Source: Bryobacteraceae bacterium
GTDB taxonomy: Bacteria; Acidobacteriota; Terriglobia; Bryobacterales; Bryobacteraceae
Direction of reading: 5' to 3'
Assembly (NCBI GenBank): GCA_025056455.1
Contig: JANWVY010000001.1
Location: forward strand, 381,757-445,756
Length of the DNA: 64,000 nt
Positions 41,037-50,116 of the stretch are shown here, in pieces (the stretch's first letter is position 1; every line of letters starts with the position of its first letter). The translations under genes were made by a program, and so were the position numbers. The notes below the pieces were generated by a model. That model did no database searches. It saw only the letters and a list, made by a program, of their open reading frames with translations, and had not been told where the DNA came from.

Positions 41037-43676
41037 ATGCAAGCTGCCCGCCTTTGGATTCTCTGCTTCTTGGCCGCGGATTTCTTGAAAGCGGCCGCGA
41101 AATGGACGGTGGATGACATCCTCCTGGCAGAAACGGTTTCGCAAGCGCGGTTGTCTCGCGACGGCAAGCTCTTGGTTTATGTCAAATCCCAGATGGACGT
41201 GGAGAAGGGCGTCTCCATTTCCAATCTTTATTTGCGAAATCTGGCGGAAGACTTCGAAGTGCAGCTCACCCGGGGCAAGGACAACCATGCCAGCCCGCAG
41301 TTTTCGCCCGATGGCCGCCGGATTGCGTTCCTCAGCTCCCGCAAGCCCTCCGATTCGGCTTCCGAAACAGGCCCGGCTGGAGAACCGCGGACGGGGATGC
41401 AAGTGTGGATGATCGACACTCGTGGTGGCGAGGCCTATGCCGTCACGAAATTCGAAAAAGGAGTACGGGGTTTTGGATGGCTTGACAACGACTCCCTGTT
41501 GCTTCTTGCTGAGGAAGACGCCAGCTGGCACGAACAGCAGTTGAAAGAACGCAAGGACACCTCGCAGGTGGTGGAGGATGAGCGCCACGCAGCTGCCGTT
41601 CGACTGTTCCGCTTCAACCTCAAGTCGCGCCAGTCCTCACGGCTAACCAACAACAACGATCGCATTTCCCGCGTGTCGGTGAGTCCGAACGGGACCTGGG
41701 CAGTGACAGTTCACGACCAGAGCCTCAGCTACGTTTGGGATCAAACGGTGCCGCCTGTTACTTACTTGCAGGATTTGAAAAACGGCTCCTCAAAACAGTT
41801 ATTCGCCGGCCAGCGCTTGCTGCCGCGGCAGATTGAATGGCGCATGGATGAAAAAGCCTTCTACTTCTCCGCGCCCTACTCCTCACACCCCCGCTATCTT
41901 CACGCTTCCATCGAGAAGCTCTATCAGTACGAGGTGGCCACTGGGCAGACGACCGAGATTGCGTTGGACTGGGAGCGGGGCCTTGGTCCTGGTATTGCGG
42001 TCACCGCCGATGGCTTTCTTGCCGCACTCGCCGATGGCGTGCGTCCGAAGCTAGCCCGATACCGCTGGGTGAATGGCGCCTGGCGGCGCGAGTTTTTGCA
42101 AGGGGAACACGTCTCAAACATCTTCAGCTTGGAGCTGGCTGGCGATCAGCTGGTTTATCGCTACTCCACGGCAAGCACGCCAGATCAATGGTATGCGGCC
42201 AAGCTCAACGGAGCAGTGATCGAGGCCCCCAAACAAATCATCACTCTCAATAGCAGCTGGAAGAAAAAGCCCATCGCCCGCTCGGAAATCATCCGCTGGA
42301 AAGGGGCCAAAGATGAAGAAGTCGAGGGGCTGCTCTATTATCCCCACAACTTTCAACCGGGAACGAAATATCCGCTGGTGGTGATGATTCACGGCGGGCC
42401 ACACGGAGCAGACTTCGATCTCTTCGCGGACCGTTGGACTTATCCTGTCCAGTTGTTTGCCCAGCGCGGCGCCTTCATCCTCAAGCCGAACTACCATGGC
42501 AGTTCGAACTATGGCCTAAAGTGGGGCGAGTCCATTAGCGGCGGAAACTATAACGAGCTGGAGTGGATCGATGTTGAAACGGGGGTTGACTCTCTCATTG
42601 CCCGGGGATTGGTAGATCGTGAGAAGTTGGGGGTAATGGGCTGGTCCAACGGTTCCATCATCACGATTGAACTCACCACGCGGACCACGCGGTATCGCGC
42701 TGCCTCAGCCGGAGCGGGCGATGTGAACTGGATCAGCGATTGGGGCAACTGCGAATTCGGCCACTCATTTGACGATTACTATTTGGGCAAGACTCCGCTT
42801 GAAGATCCTCAGCTTTACATCAAAAAGTCACCCCTGTTCCGCATGGACCGGGTGCGTACTCCCACCATCATCTTTTTCGGAACCGAGGACCGACAAGTGC
42901 CAACCGAACAAGGCTGGCAACACTACCGGGCGCTCAAACACCTGGGCAAGACCGATGTGCGGTTCATTCTTTTTCCCGGTGAAGCCCATGGTCCCCGGAA
43001 GTACGTTCACCAGCGGCGAAAGGTGGAGGAGGAGCTGGCCTGGTTTGACAAATATTTGTTTGGCGCGCCGGCGGACAGCAATGAATTTCTGCGCCAAGAA
43101 TCTCCCCTCTCGGCCTTGCTCAAACGGCGCCTGCTGAGCGAGATCCCAGATACGGTAGCGCGCGGAGACATCGAAATTGGACGGTTTGAGGTAACGCGAG
43201 CCCAATTCCGAGCGTTTGATCCGAGCTATCCGGTCGCCCCGGGCGCTGAACAATATCCAGCGAACGGAATTAGCTTTGAGCAAGCAAAAAAATACTGTGA
43301 GTGGTTGTCTGCCAAAACGGGGAAAAAGTATCGCCTCGGGACCGAAGAGGAATTGGGACCTCTTCTGGCGGCGAGAAAAGAAGAGAATACCCTCGATCAC
43401 TGGGCTGGCTACACGGTCAACCCCGATGACGCAATCCGTTTGGCTTCTCTGCTGGAAAGTCTTGGGCCTGGTGCTTTGTTAAAACCGGTCGGCTCGTTCC
43501 CAGGAACAGGTCAAGAGCCAGCGTTTGACCTTGGGGGTAACGTTGCCGAGTGGGTGGTTGGAGCCGACGGGACGGGCAAGGTGCTCGGGGGCTCAGCGGA
43601 CCGGCCCGCGGATGCCAAATCCGGTCTACGCCCGCGGCCTGACTACACCGGCTTCCGCGTAGTGCGAGAGCCCTGA
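41037..43676 (+). CDS. S9 (prolyl oligopeptidase-like) peptidase fused to an FGE-sulfatase-like domain
   Basis: 879 residues, exported (signal MQAARLWILCFLAADFLKAA). Residues about 25-400 form the S9 beta-propeller (DFEVQLTRGKDNHASPQFSP). The catalytic alpha/beta-hydrolase domain at about 420-680 contains HGGPHGAD, the nucleophile Ser537 in GWSNGS, Asp in FGTEDRQVP and His in GEAHGP, so the peptidase should be active. After a linker, residues about 708-879 match the FGE/SUMF1 fold: EIGRFEVTRAQFRAF, NGISFEQAKKYCEWLSAKTG, YRLGTEEELGPLL, FDLGGNVAEWV and a final TGFRVV. The two Cys residues that let true FGEs oxidise sulfatases are missing, so this domain probably binds something instead. I know no such fusion as standard. 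Confidence 0.87.
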   Translation: MQAARLWILCFLAADFLKAAAKWTVDDILLAETVSQARLSRDGKLLVYVKSQMDVEKGVSISNLYLRNLAEDFEVQLTRGKDNHASPQFSPDGRRIAFLSSRKPSDSASETGPAGEPRTGMQVWMIDTRGGEAYAVTKFEKGVRGFGWLDNDSLLLLAEEDASWHEQQLKERKDTSQVVEDERHAAAVRLFRFNLKSRQSSRLTNNNDRISRVSVSPNGTWAVTVHDQSLSYVWDQTVPPVTYLQDLKNGSSKQLFAGQRLLPRQIEWRMDEKAFYFSAPYSSHPRYLHASIEKLYQYEVATGQTTEIALDWERGLGPGIAVTADGFLAALADGVRPKLARYRWVNGAWRREFLQGEHVSNIFSLELAGDQLVYRYSTASTPDQWYAAKLNGAVIEAPKQIITLNSSWKKKPIARSEIIRWKGAKDEEVEGLLYYPHNFQPGTKYPLVVMIHGGPHGADFDLFADRWTYPVQLFAQRGAFILKPNYHGSSNYGLKWGESISGGNYNELEWIDVETGVDSLIARGLVDREKLGVMGWSNGSIITIELTTRTTRYRAASAGAGDVNWISDWGNCEFGHSFDDYYLGKTPLEDPQLYIKKSPLFRMDRVRTPTIIFFGTEDRQVPTEQGWQHYRALKHLGKTDVRFILFPGEAHGPRKYVHQRRKVEEELAWFDKYLFGAPADSNEFLRQESPLSALLKRRLLSEIPDTVARGDIEIGRFEVTRAQFRAFDPSYPVAPGAEQYPANGISFEQAKKYCEWLSAKTGKKYRLGTEEELGPLLAARKEENTLDHWAGYTVNPDDAIRLASLLESLGPGALLKPVGSFPGTGQEPAFDLGGNVAEWVVGADGTGKVLGGSADRPADAKSGLRPRPDYTGFRVVREP

Positions 43677-43697
43677 TTCCAAGCTCGGAGCAGATGT

Positions 43698-43703
43698 CAT
43701 AAT
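43698..43703 (+). promoter_or_regulatory. Extended -10 element upstream of the methyltransferase gene
   Basis: CATAAT preceded by TGT (TGnCATAAT), 20 bp before the ATG at 43724. No convincing -35. It may allow separate expression from the peptidase gene upstream. Confidence 0.35.
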
Positions 43704-43723
43704 GGTGAATTGATCCACCCGGC

Positions 43724-45595
43724 ATGTCCGTAATCACAGCTGCCTCCCGCGCTGCGGAATTTCGAAAACTCTTCCAGGAAAGGGTGTTTGTGGCCGATGG
43801 CGCCATGGGCACCATGCTATACAGCAAGGGCGTCTTCATCAACCGTTGTTTTGATGAATTGAACCTTTCTCAGCCCAATCTGGTAAGAGAGGTGCACCAG
43901 GAATACATCAAAGCTGGGGCCCAAATTCTGGAAACCAATACGTTTGGGGCGACGCGCATCCGGCTCGGGGCTTTCGGCATCGCGGAAAAGTGCCGGCTGA
44001 TCAACGAGGCGGGCGTGCGCTTGGCGCGAGAAGCGGCTCAGGAACGAGCGTTTGTCGCAGGCGCCGTCGGCCCGCTCGGCATTCGAATTGAGCCTCTCGG
44101 CCCCACTTCCTTTGCCGAGGCGCGAGCTAGTTTCCGCGAGCAAATTGAATATCTCTGCGCCGCTGGCGTGGATCTCTTGATCCTTGAAACTTTCGGAGAC
44201 TTGAACGAGCTGCGCGAGGCAATCCTCGCCGCGCGCGAAGTGGCTGGTCCGGAGATGGTGATTGCGGCCCACGTCACCATCGATGATTTCGGCCACATGC
44301 CAGATGGCAAAGACGTCGAAACCTACACGCGCCAGCTTGATGCCTGGCCCGTGGACGTCATCGGCATTAACTGTTCGGTCGGACCCAAGACAACCTTCGA
44401 AACGCTCGAAAAAATGATGCAGTATTCGAGCAAGCCGACCAGTGCGATGCCCAATGCCGGCCTGCCAGCGCGAGTCGAGGGCCGACAGATTTATCTCTGC
44501 TCACCGGAGTATATGGCACAATATGCGCGCCGGATGTTGTGGGCGGGGGCGAAAATCGTGGGCGGCTGTTGCGGCACAACCCCCGAACACATCCGGGAGG
44601 TCGTCTCGGAAGCGCGCTCCTTGCAACCTAGCCAGCGTAAACTTTCCGTCACGGTCGAGCAGGTGGAAGTGCGGGCCAAAGCGATGCCGGCTGTCCCCTC
44701 CGCCGCGAAATCGCAGCTAGGTAAAAAGCTGGCAGAAGGGAAATTCGTGGCCTTCGTCGAGATTCTGCCGCCGCGCGGTGTCGATGCTACGAAGGAGATT
44801 GCTGGCGCCAGGCTTTGCAAGGATGCAGGCATCGATGCCATTAATGTGCCGGATGGGCCGCGGGCGAGCGCGCGCATGAGCGCCCAGGTTTGCTGCCAGC
44901 TCATTCAACGCGAAGCAGGCATCGAAACGGTTTTGCATTTCTGCTGTCGCGACCGGAATATTCTCGGCATTCAATCCGAGCTGCTCGGCGCCCATTCGGT
45001 AGGCATCAGAAACCTGATTTGCATCACTGGTGATCCTCCGCGCATGGGCTCTTATCCCAGCGCCACCGCGGTTTTCGACGTGGACTCCATTGGTTTGGCC
45101 AACATCGTGACGAACCTGAATCATGGGCTGGACATCGGCGGCAACCCCATCGGCTCGCAAACAGCACTTCTCCTCGGAGTTGGCGCCAATCCAGGAGCCG
45201 TTAACCTCGAAGAAGAATTGCGACGCTTTGACTGGAAGGTGCAAGCGGGAGCCGAATATGTAGTGACTCAGCCAGTCTTCGATTTGCGATTGCTCGAAGC
45301 CTGGCTCAAGGCAACCGAGCGCTATCGTATTCCCTTAATCGCGGGTATTTGGCCTTTGACCAGCTACCGGAATGCCGAATTCATGCTCAATGAGCTGCGC
45401 GTGCCCGTTCCGGAGGAGTATCTGGCGCGGATGCGTCGCGCCGACAGTGCAGAAAAGGCACGGGCCGAAGGCATCGCCATAGCCCAAGAAATGGTTCAGC
45501 GCGTTCGGCCCCTGGTACAAGGCGTGCAACTGAGTGCTCCTTTCGGCCGCTACGAAATGGCGATTGAAGTGGCTCAGGCCATTGGCCCCCGCTAA
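43724..45595 (+). CDS. Bifunctional homocysteine S-methyltransferase / methylenetetrahydrofolate reductase
   Basis: 623 residues with two enzymes of the folate-methionine cycle in one chain. The N-terminal domain (about 15-295) is the zinc-dependent homocysteine methyltransferase: VADGAMGTMLY, the zinc Cys in GINCSVGP and the pair of Cys in GGCCGTTPEHI. The C-terminal domain (about 325-620) is the MTHFR-type TIM barrel: VAFVEILPPRG, INVPDGPRAS, CITGDPPRMG, YVVTQPVFD and AGIWPLTSYRNAEFM, which makes 5-methyl-THF. The combination is known from several bacterial lineages, in which the first domain acts on a methyl donor such as S-methylmethionine or on the product of the second. Confidence 0.92.
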   Translation: MSVITAASRAAEFRKLFQERVFVADGAMGTMLYSKGVFINRCFDELNLSQPNLVREVHQEYIKAGAQILETNTFGATRIRLGAFGIAEKCRLINEAGVRLAREAAQERAFVAGAVGPLGIRIEPLGPTSFAEARASFREQIEYLCAAGVDLLILETFGDLNELREAILAAREVAGPEMVIAAHVTIDDFGHMPDGKDVETYTRQLDAWPVDVIGINCSVGPKTTFETLEKMMQYSSKPTSAMPNAGLPARVEGRQIYLCSPEYMAQYARRMLWAGAKIVGGCCGTTPEHIREVVSEARSLQPSQRKLSVTVEQVEVRAKAMPAVPSAAKSQLGKKLAEGKFVAFVEILPPRGVDATKEIAGARLCKDAGIDAINVPDGPRASARMSAQVCCQLIQREAGIETVLHFCCRDRNILGIQSELLGAHSVGIRNLICITGDPPRMGSYPSATAVFDVDSIGLANIVTNLNHGLDIGGNPIGSQTALLLGVGANPGAVNLEEELRRFDWKVQAGAEYVVTQPVFDLRLLEAWLKATERYRIPLIAGIWPLTSYRNAEFMLNELRVPVPEEYLARMRRADSAEKARAEGIAIAQEMVQRVRPLVQGVQLSAPFGRYEMAIEVAQAIGPR

Positions 45596-45623
45596 ACTCA
45601 CTCCTTGATTCGGATTCTCCACC

Positions 45624-46262
45624 GTGGCTACTGACTTGATTGAAATTGACCCCGAAAATCCCAGCCAAGAAAGCATCGCACGAGCGGCGGAGGCAATCCG
45701 TCGGGGTGAGGTGGTAGCCATTCCCACCGATTCGCTCTACGCGCTCGTGGCGGACCCCTTTAGCCTGCGGGCCGTGGGACGCGTTTTCGAGGCCAAGGGT
45801 CGCGAGTATACGCGCTCGCTACCGATGTTCGTTTCCGGAATCCTCATGGCGGAAGATCTCGCCGCGGAAACGAACTCCCGGTTTTATGTTTTGGCCCGGC
45901 GCTTCTGGCCCGGGCCGCTGTCCATCATCGTTCCGGCTTCGGCAAAGGTACCCCTGAAGGCAACGGGCAACACAGGGCGGCTGTCCATGCGGCAATCGAA
46001 GTCTCCCGTTGTCCAAGCTTTGTTGGAGATTCTTGAGCAGCCGCTCATTGGGACCAGTGCCAATATTTCTGGCCAGCCCACTTGTCGCAGCGGGATTGAA
46101 ACTTTCGCAGTGATGGATGGCCGGGTGGACTTAGTCCTCGATGGCGGACTGTGCACGGGCGCTGGCAGCACGACCGTCGATATTACAGAACCCTACTGGC
46201 GAATGATCAAAGAGGGCGTCATCTCCGAAAGGGAGATCGCTGAGGCGCTCAAGCCGGGCTAG
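45624..46262 (+). CDS. Sua5/YciO/TsaC-family protein, probable L-threonylcarbamoyladenylate synthase
   Basis: The family makes threonylcarbamoyl-AMP for the t6A modification of tRNA. At 212 residues from the GTG at 45624, the core is present: AIRRGEVVAIPTDSLYALVAD, EAKGREYTRSLPMFV, RRFWPGPLSIIV, RLSMRQSKSPVVQALL and GTSANISGQPTC. The canonical KxR-S-K substrate motif near K-R is written here as AKGREYTRSLP, which fits. There is no C-terminal Sua5 domain, so it is the short TsaC/YciO form. The gene follows the methyltransferase gene by 28 bp and could be co-transcribed. Confidence 0.85.
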   Translation: MATDLIEIDPENPSQESIARAAEAIRRGEVVAIPTDSLYALVADPFSLRAVGRVFEAKGREYTRSLPMFVSGILMAEDLAAETNSRFYVLARRFWPGPLSIIVPASAKVPLKATGNTGRLSMRQSKSPVVQALLEILEQPLIGTSANISGQPTCRSGIETFAVMDGRVDLVLDGGLCTGAGSTTVDITEPYWRMIKEGVISEREIAEALKPG

Positions 46263-46296
46263 AACTCAAGACACGCAGCGGAATCCGCCGCTCGCT

Positions 46297-46315
46297 GTAC
46301 CAATCGTACTGGTAC
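46297..46315. repeat. Short inverted repeat in the gap after the Sua5/YciO gene
   Basis: GTACCA (46297-46302) and TGGTAC (46310-46315) flank a 7-nt loop, with GTAC motifs repeated nearby (46307-46310, 46313-46316, 46324-46327). There is no T-run. It might be a binding site or part of the leader of the GGDEF-EAL gene; I cannot assign it. Confidence 0.3.
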
Positions 46316-46369
46316 GTATGGTCGTACGGTCGGCTAGCTTGTCGCCGGGGAAATGTTCGACACTAGAGT

Positions 46370-49207
46370 TTGCCGATCCGAGTGCCAGAACAAGTTTCCA
46401 AAGCTCCAAGTTCCCTCGCGCCAGCGGAAGAACTCGATCGCCGCGCAAAAAGAAATCTGGACCGCCTCCTCCGGCTTGCTTCGCAAATCATGGAAACGCC
46501 ACTGGCCTTCCTCGTAGCCGTACCGGACTATAGGCAGTGGGCCAGCTCCGGACCCGGCGGAGAGTTTGAAGCCGAGCTGCGGCAGATCTTCGAACGGTGG
46601 GAGCCAGGCTCAAAGGGAGCGGAATGGATCGAGGATGCGAGGTCCGATCGGCGCTTTTCCCAACTGGGTGGCAGTCTTCGCTTTCTCGCCGCTGCCCCCG
46701 TGCAAGATGACGCTGGTCACTGCTGGGCGGTGCTGGTTGTCGCGCATCCCAACCCGCGTCTGCTCGATGCGCGGCGGCTCGAACAACTGTCAGATCTTGC
46801 CGCACTGAGTTTCTCGCTTCGAGACACCGGCCAGCAGCAAGCTTTTTCAAGCGTTGCAGGGGGACCGGAGCACCTGCTGCTGGAAAAATCGATTGAGCTC
46901 GCGAAATTTGGCGACGATCTGCTCCAGATTCACCGTTTGACAACAACGGAATACGAATCCTTCGAGCGCCTGCTCGAGGATTATCTGGCAACTGGATGCA
47001 CCATTTTCGATCTTGGCTTTGGCGCGGTGATCCAAGTCCGCGGCCGTTACGCCGTGCTGCGAGCCGTTTGTTCGAACTCTGCCTCTCCGCGCGCGGGCAT
47101 GACCTTTGATCTGAGTCGCGTTTTCTGTGGTGCGGTCGTCGAGCAACAGCGCACCATCGCCCACACGGGCCTGAAAGCACAGGCGGATGTTTTCGACAGG
47201 CCGCATTATGGACCGGCGCGACCGGATTGCTACATCGGCGCGCCAGTTCTTCTTGATGGCGAAGTTTGGGGAGTGCTGAGTTTCTGTTCTCCGAGTTCGC
47301 GGCGGCGGGAATTCTCCCGGCACGAAATTGAGCTGGTTGAGCTGATGGCCAATGGAATCGCACGCGCGGTACTTGAAGGGAAAATGAAAGCCGCACGCGA
47401 GCGCGCCGACGCGCTGGAGCGTGACCGCAGTGAAATTCTTGAGATGGTCGCCAAGAACCGCTCGCTCGGGATGGTGCTGAGCAAGATTGCCCAAATGGTG
47501 GAGCGGCAGGAGCCGGCGCTTGCCGTTGCGGTGCTGGTCATGCAGGAAGGCAAGCTGCACTGCATGGCGGCGCCTAGCCTTCCCGAACAATACTTCCGGA
47601 GGATGCAAAACTTGCTTCTGCCCCGGCAGATGGGTTGTTGTCTCAGCGCGGCCTACACCTGTCGAACCGAGATCCTCGAACCGCAGACGTCGCTTCCTCC
47701 CGCCAGTTGCTGCAAGAAATTCTGTATGCCTGAGTTTTGCTGGCAGGCTTGCGGGGCAAGTCCCATCCTTTCGGCCTCTGGCGAGTTGCTCGGTCTCGTG
47801 GCGGCCTACTGGCGGCTGGCTGTCCGGCCCTGGCATCTCGATCCCGCTCTGCTGGAGATGGCCTGCCGCCTCGCCGCGCTGGCCCTGGAACACCGCGCCT
47901 TAACTGACCGGCTGGCCTATCAGGCCCAACACGATTCACTCACCGGGCTGGTGAACCGCGCTGTTCTTGCGCGTACCCTTGAGCAGCGGCTTTCCAAAAG
48001 AGCAACAACGGCCGTAGCCTTCGTGGACATTGATCGCTTTAAAAAGATCAATGATCATCTCGGACACCGCGCCGGAGACCAGGTGCTTTGCTCGGTTGCC
48101 GCGCGGCTGGCTGCAAGCCTGCGTGGCGATGAGGTAGTGGCGCGTTTTGGTGGCGACGAGTTCGTTGTCCTGTTACACCACTTCGCGGACGAGCAGGAAG
48201 CCTACCGCCGGGTCTTAGCCATGCTCGAGGATTTGAGGAAGCCCATTGTGTTTGGAGAGCACAAAATTTGGGTGACAGCGAGCGTTGGCTTGAGCTTTTA
48301 TCCCCAGGCTGGAGTCACCGCGGAAGCGCTGCTGGGCGGTGCCGATATGGCGATGTACCGCGTCAAAAACAGTGGCCGCAACAATGTGAAATTGTTTGCC
48401 CCAGGGCTCGATGATCAGCACCTGGCAAAGCTCGAGCTCGAACATTCCATGCGGCAAGCCATCGAACGCAACGAATTTCAAACGCTCTTCCAACCCATCT
48501 TTCGAATCTCTTCTTTCGGGCCGCAGACGAGCGAACAATTGGTGGGCTTCGAGGTCTTGTTGGAGTGGCAGCGCCCAAAACTGGGTCGCGTCCCAGCAGC
48601 CCAGTTCATCCCCATTGCTGAGGAGTCGGGTATGATCGACGCCCTAGGAGCTTGGGCCTTGCGCCGCGCCTGCCGTCAAGCCGCCGTGTGGCGCAAGGAG
48701 GGCCTGCCACCCATCTGCGTCTCAGTGAACGTCTCGGCTTTACAGTTCGCCCGGCCGGACTTCGTTGAAACAGTTCTCCGCACGCTCCAGGAACACGAGA
48801 TTCCCGGCACGTGGCTCCAGCTTGAGTTAACCGAGAGCGCCCTGGTTCGCGATGCAACAGAGGCACGCACCAAGCTTGAGCGACTGCGGGCTTCCGGTGT
48901 GCGAATTGCCTTGGATGACTTTGGTACGGGCTATTCCTCGCTCGGCTATTTGCGCTCCCTGCCCGTTGACTGCGTGAAAATTGACCGCTCCTTCCTCATG
49001 GAAGTGGAAACTTCGCCTCATGCTTTAAGCATGATCGAGATGATCGTGACCCTAGCCCACAACATGGGCCTGACCGTCGTGGCCGAAGGCGTTGAGACCG
49101 AACGGCAGCTAGCCCTGCTGAAGAAAGCGCGCTGCGACATGGCGCAAGGGCACTACCTCAGCCGCGCCCTAGATGTGGAGGGCGCCCGCCAACGAATTAC
49201 CAGCTGA
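46370..49207 (+). CDS. GAF-GAF-GAF-GGDEF-EAL cyclic di-GMP signalling protein
   Basis: 945 residues, cytoplasmic, no membrane segment. Up to three GAF-like sensor domains (about 20-160, 175-335, 370-515) precede a GGDEF domain (about 540-700) and an EAL domain (about 710-940). The GGDEF motif is intact (VARFGGDEFVVLL), so cyclase activity is possible; the RxxD inhibition site is RGDE, hence degenerate. The EAL domain reads EVL in GFEVLLEW and keeps the other catalytic residues: NVSALQF, ELTES, ALDDFGTGYSSL, KIDRSF and AEGVET, so phosphodiesterase activity is likely. A Cys-rich stretch in the third GAF (CCLSAAYTCRTE, then CCKKFCMPEFCWQACG, about 424-462) might bind metal or sense redox. The TTG at 46370 is an uncertain start; a GTG at 46382 is an alternative. 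Confidence 0.88.
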   Translation: MPIRVPEQVSKAPSSLAPAEELDRRAKRNLDRLLRLASQIMETPLAFLVAVPDYRQWASSGPGGEFEAELRQIFERWEPGSKGAEWIEDARSDRRFSQLGGSLRFLAAAPVQDDAGHCWAVLVVAHPNPRLLDARRLEQLSDLAALSFSLRDTGQQQAFSSVAGGPEHLLLEKSIELAKFGDDLLQIHRLTTTEYESFERLLEDYLATGCTIFDLGFGAVIQVRGRYAVLRAVCSNSASPRAGMTFDLSRVFCGAVVEQQRTIAHTGLKAQADVFDRPHYGPARPDCYIGAPVLLDGEVWGVLSFCSPSSRRREFSRHEIELVELMANGIARAVLEGKMKAARERADALERDRSEILEMVAKNRSLGMVLSKIAQMVERQEPALAVAVLVMQEGKLHCMAAPSLPEQYFRRMQNLLLPRQMGCCLSAAYTCRTEILEPQTSLPPASCCKKFCMPEFCWQACGASPILSASGELLGLVAAYWRLAVRPWHLDPALLEMACRLAALALEHRALTDRLAYQAQHDSLTGLVNRAVLARTLEQRLSKRATTAVAFVDIDRFKKINDHLGHRAGDQVLCSVAARLAASLRGDEVVARFGGDEFVVLLHHFADEQEAYRRVLAMLEDLRKPIVFGEHKIWVTASVGLSFYPQAGVTAEALLGGADMAMYRVKNSGRNNVKLFAPGLDDQHLAKLELEHSMRQAIERNEFQTLFQPIFRISSFGPQTSEQLVGFEVLLEWQRPKLGRVPAAQFIPIAEESGMIDALGAWALRRACRQAAVWRKEGLPPICVSVNVSALQFARPDFVETVLRTLQEHEIPGTWLQLELTESALVRDATEARTKLERLRASGVRIALDDFGTGYSSLGYLRSLPVDCVKIDRSFLMEVETSPHALSMIEMIVTLAHNMGLTVVAEGVETERQLALLKKARCDMAQGHYLSRALDVEGARQRITS

Positions 49208-49247
49208 GCGGTAGCGCTCACTGGCTGCACAGACCCTGCCAACGCGC

Positions 49248-50078
49248 TCAAGCGACGCCGTGTTTCTTAAACCATGCCGTGAGGCGGTTCCAGGCATCCT
49301 CGGCATCTGCTTTCCGGTAGCTCTCGCGGTAGTCTGCATGAAAACCGTGTGGCGCATCGGGATACACAATAATTTGCGATCCGCTGCTTCCCTTGGCAAG
49401 CGCCTCTTTCATCTTTTCCACGGTATCAAGCGGGATGCCCCGGTCCTGGCCGCCGTAAAGCCCGAGGACAGGCGCCTTCAACTGAGGGGCGATATCTAAG
49501 GGGTGTTTGGGCTGCAGCGGACTGGTGGGGCGAGTCAATACGCCATACCAAGCTCCGCCGGCCTTCACCTTCGGCTGGTGCGCCGCATAGAGCCAGGTGA
49601 TGCGGCCACCCCAACAATAGCCTGTGACCGCAAGCTTATTGGTATCGCCCCGATTTTTTGCGGCCCACTCAAACGTCGCATCGAGATCGCTCATCACCTG
49701 TTCATCGGGCACCTTAGAAACGACCTTGGCGATGATTTCTGAAATCTCCTTGATTTGGGTCACATCACCCTGGCGCATGAACAGATCGGGGGCCACGGCC
49801 AAATAGCCTAGTTTGGCCCAGCGCCGGCAAATGTCTTTGATGTATTCATGAATGCCGAAGATCTCTTCCACTACGAGCACAATTGGAAACTTCGAGCCCC
49901 GGGCCGGCATGGCGCGATAAGCTGGCATCGATTTCCCATCTTTGGTGGGAATTTGCACCTCGCCTGCTGTCAGGCCGGCCGTATCCGTCGTGATGACAGT
50001 TTGCGCAGCAATGGGTTGAACCGCCAGCGCGAAACCCACAGGAAGATGAAGTTTCAAGAAATCTCTTCGGGCGTCCAT
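49248..50078 (-). CDS. Tat-exported dienelactone hydrolase-family protein
   Basis: 276 residues. The N-terminus carries RRDFLKL, a strong Tat motif, so it is exported. The dienelactone hydrolase fold has the Cys nucleophile in GYCWGG, Asp in GGQDRGIP and His in PHGFHAD, plus [12 protein letters not shown]. The classic reaction opens dienelactones in chloroaromatic breakdown, but exported relatives act on other esters or lactones, so the substrate is unknown. The gene follows ackA by 38 bp on the same strand. Confidence 0.87.
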   Translation of the reverse strand: MDARRDFLKLHLPVGFALAVQPIAAQTVITTDTAGLTAGEVQIPTKDGKSMPAYRAMPARGSKFPIVLVVEEIFGIHEYIKDICRRWAKLGYLAVAPDLFMRQGDVTQIKEISEIIAKVVSKVPDEQVMSDLDATFEWAAKNRGDTNKLAVTGYCWGGRITWLYAAHQPKVKAGGAWYGVLTRPTSPLQPKHPLDIAPQLKAPVLGLYGGQDRGIPLDTVEKMKEALAKGSSGSQIIVYPDAPHGFHADYRESYRKADAEDAWNRLTAWFKKHGVA

Positions 50079-50116
50079 AATTAGATCTCAAATTAGACTA
50101 TCGCACGGCTCCAATT

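Noticed and set aside
41037-43676. The FGE-like domain as the activating enzyme for the sulfatase at 59372
   Set aside because: It lacks both Cys residues needed to convert the sulfatase Cys to formylglycine.
46847-47893. 348-codon minus-strand ORF inside the GGDEF-EAL gene
   Set aside because: A shadow of a high-GC coding sequence; the plus strand encodes clear GAF domains there.
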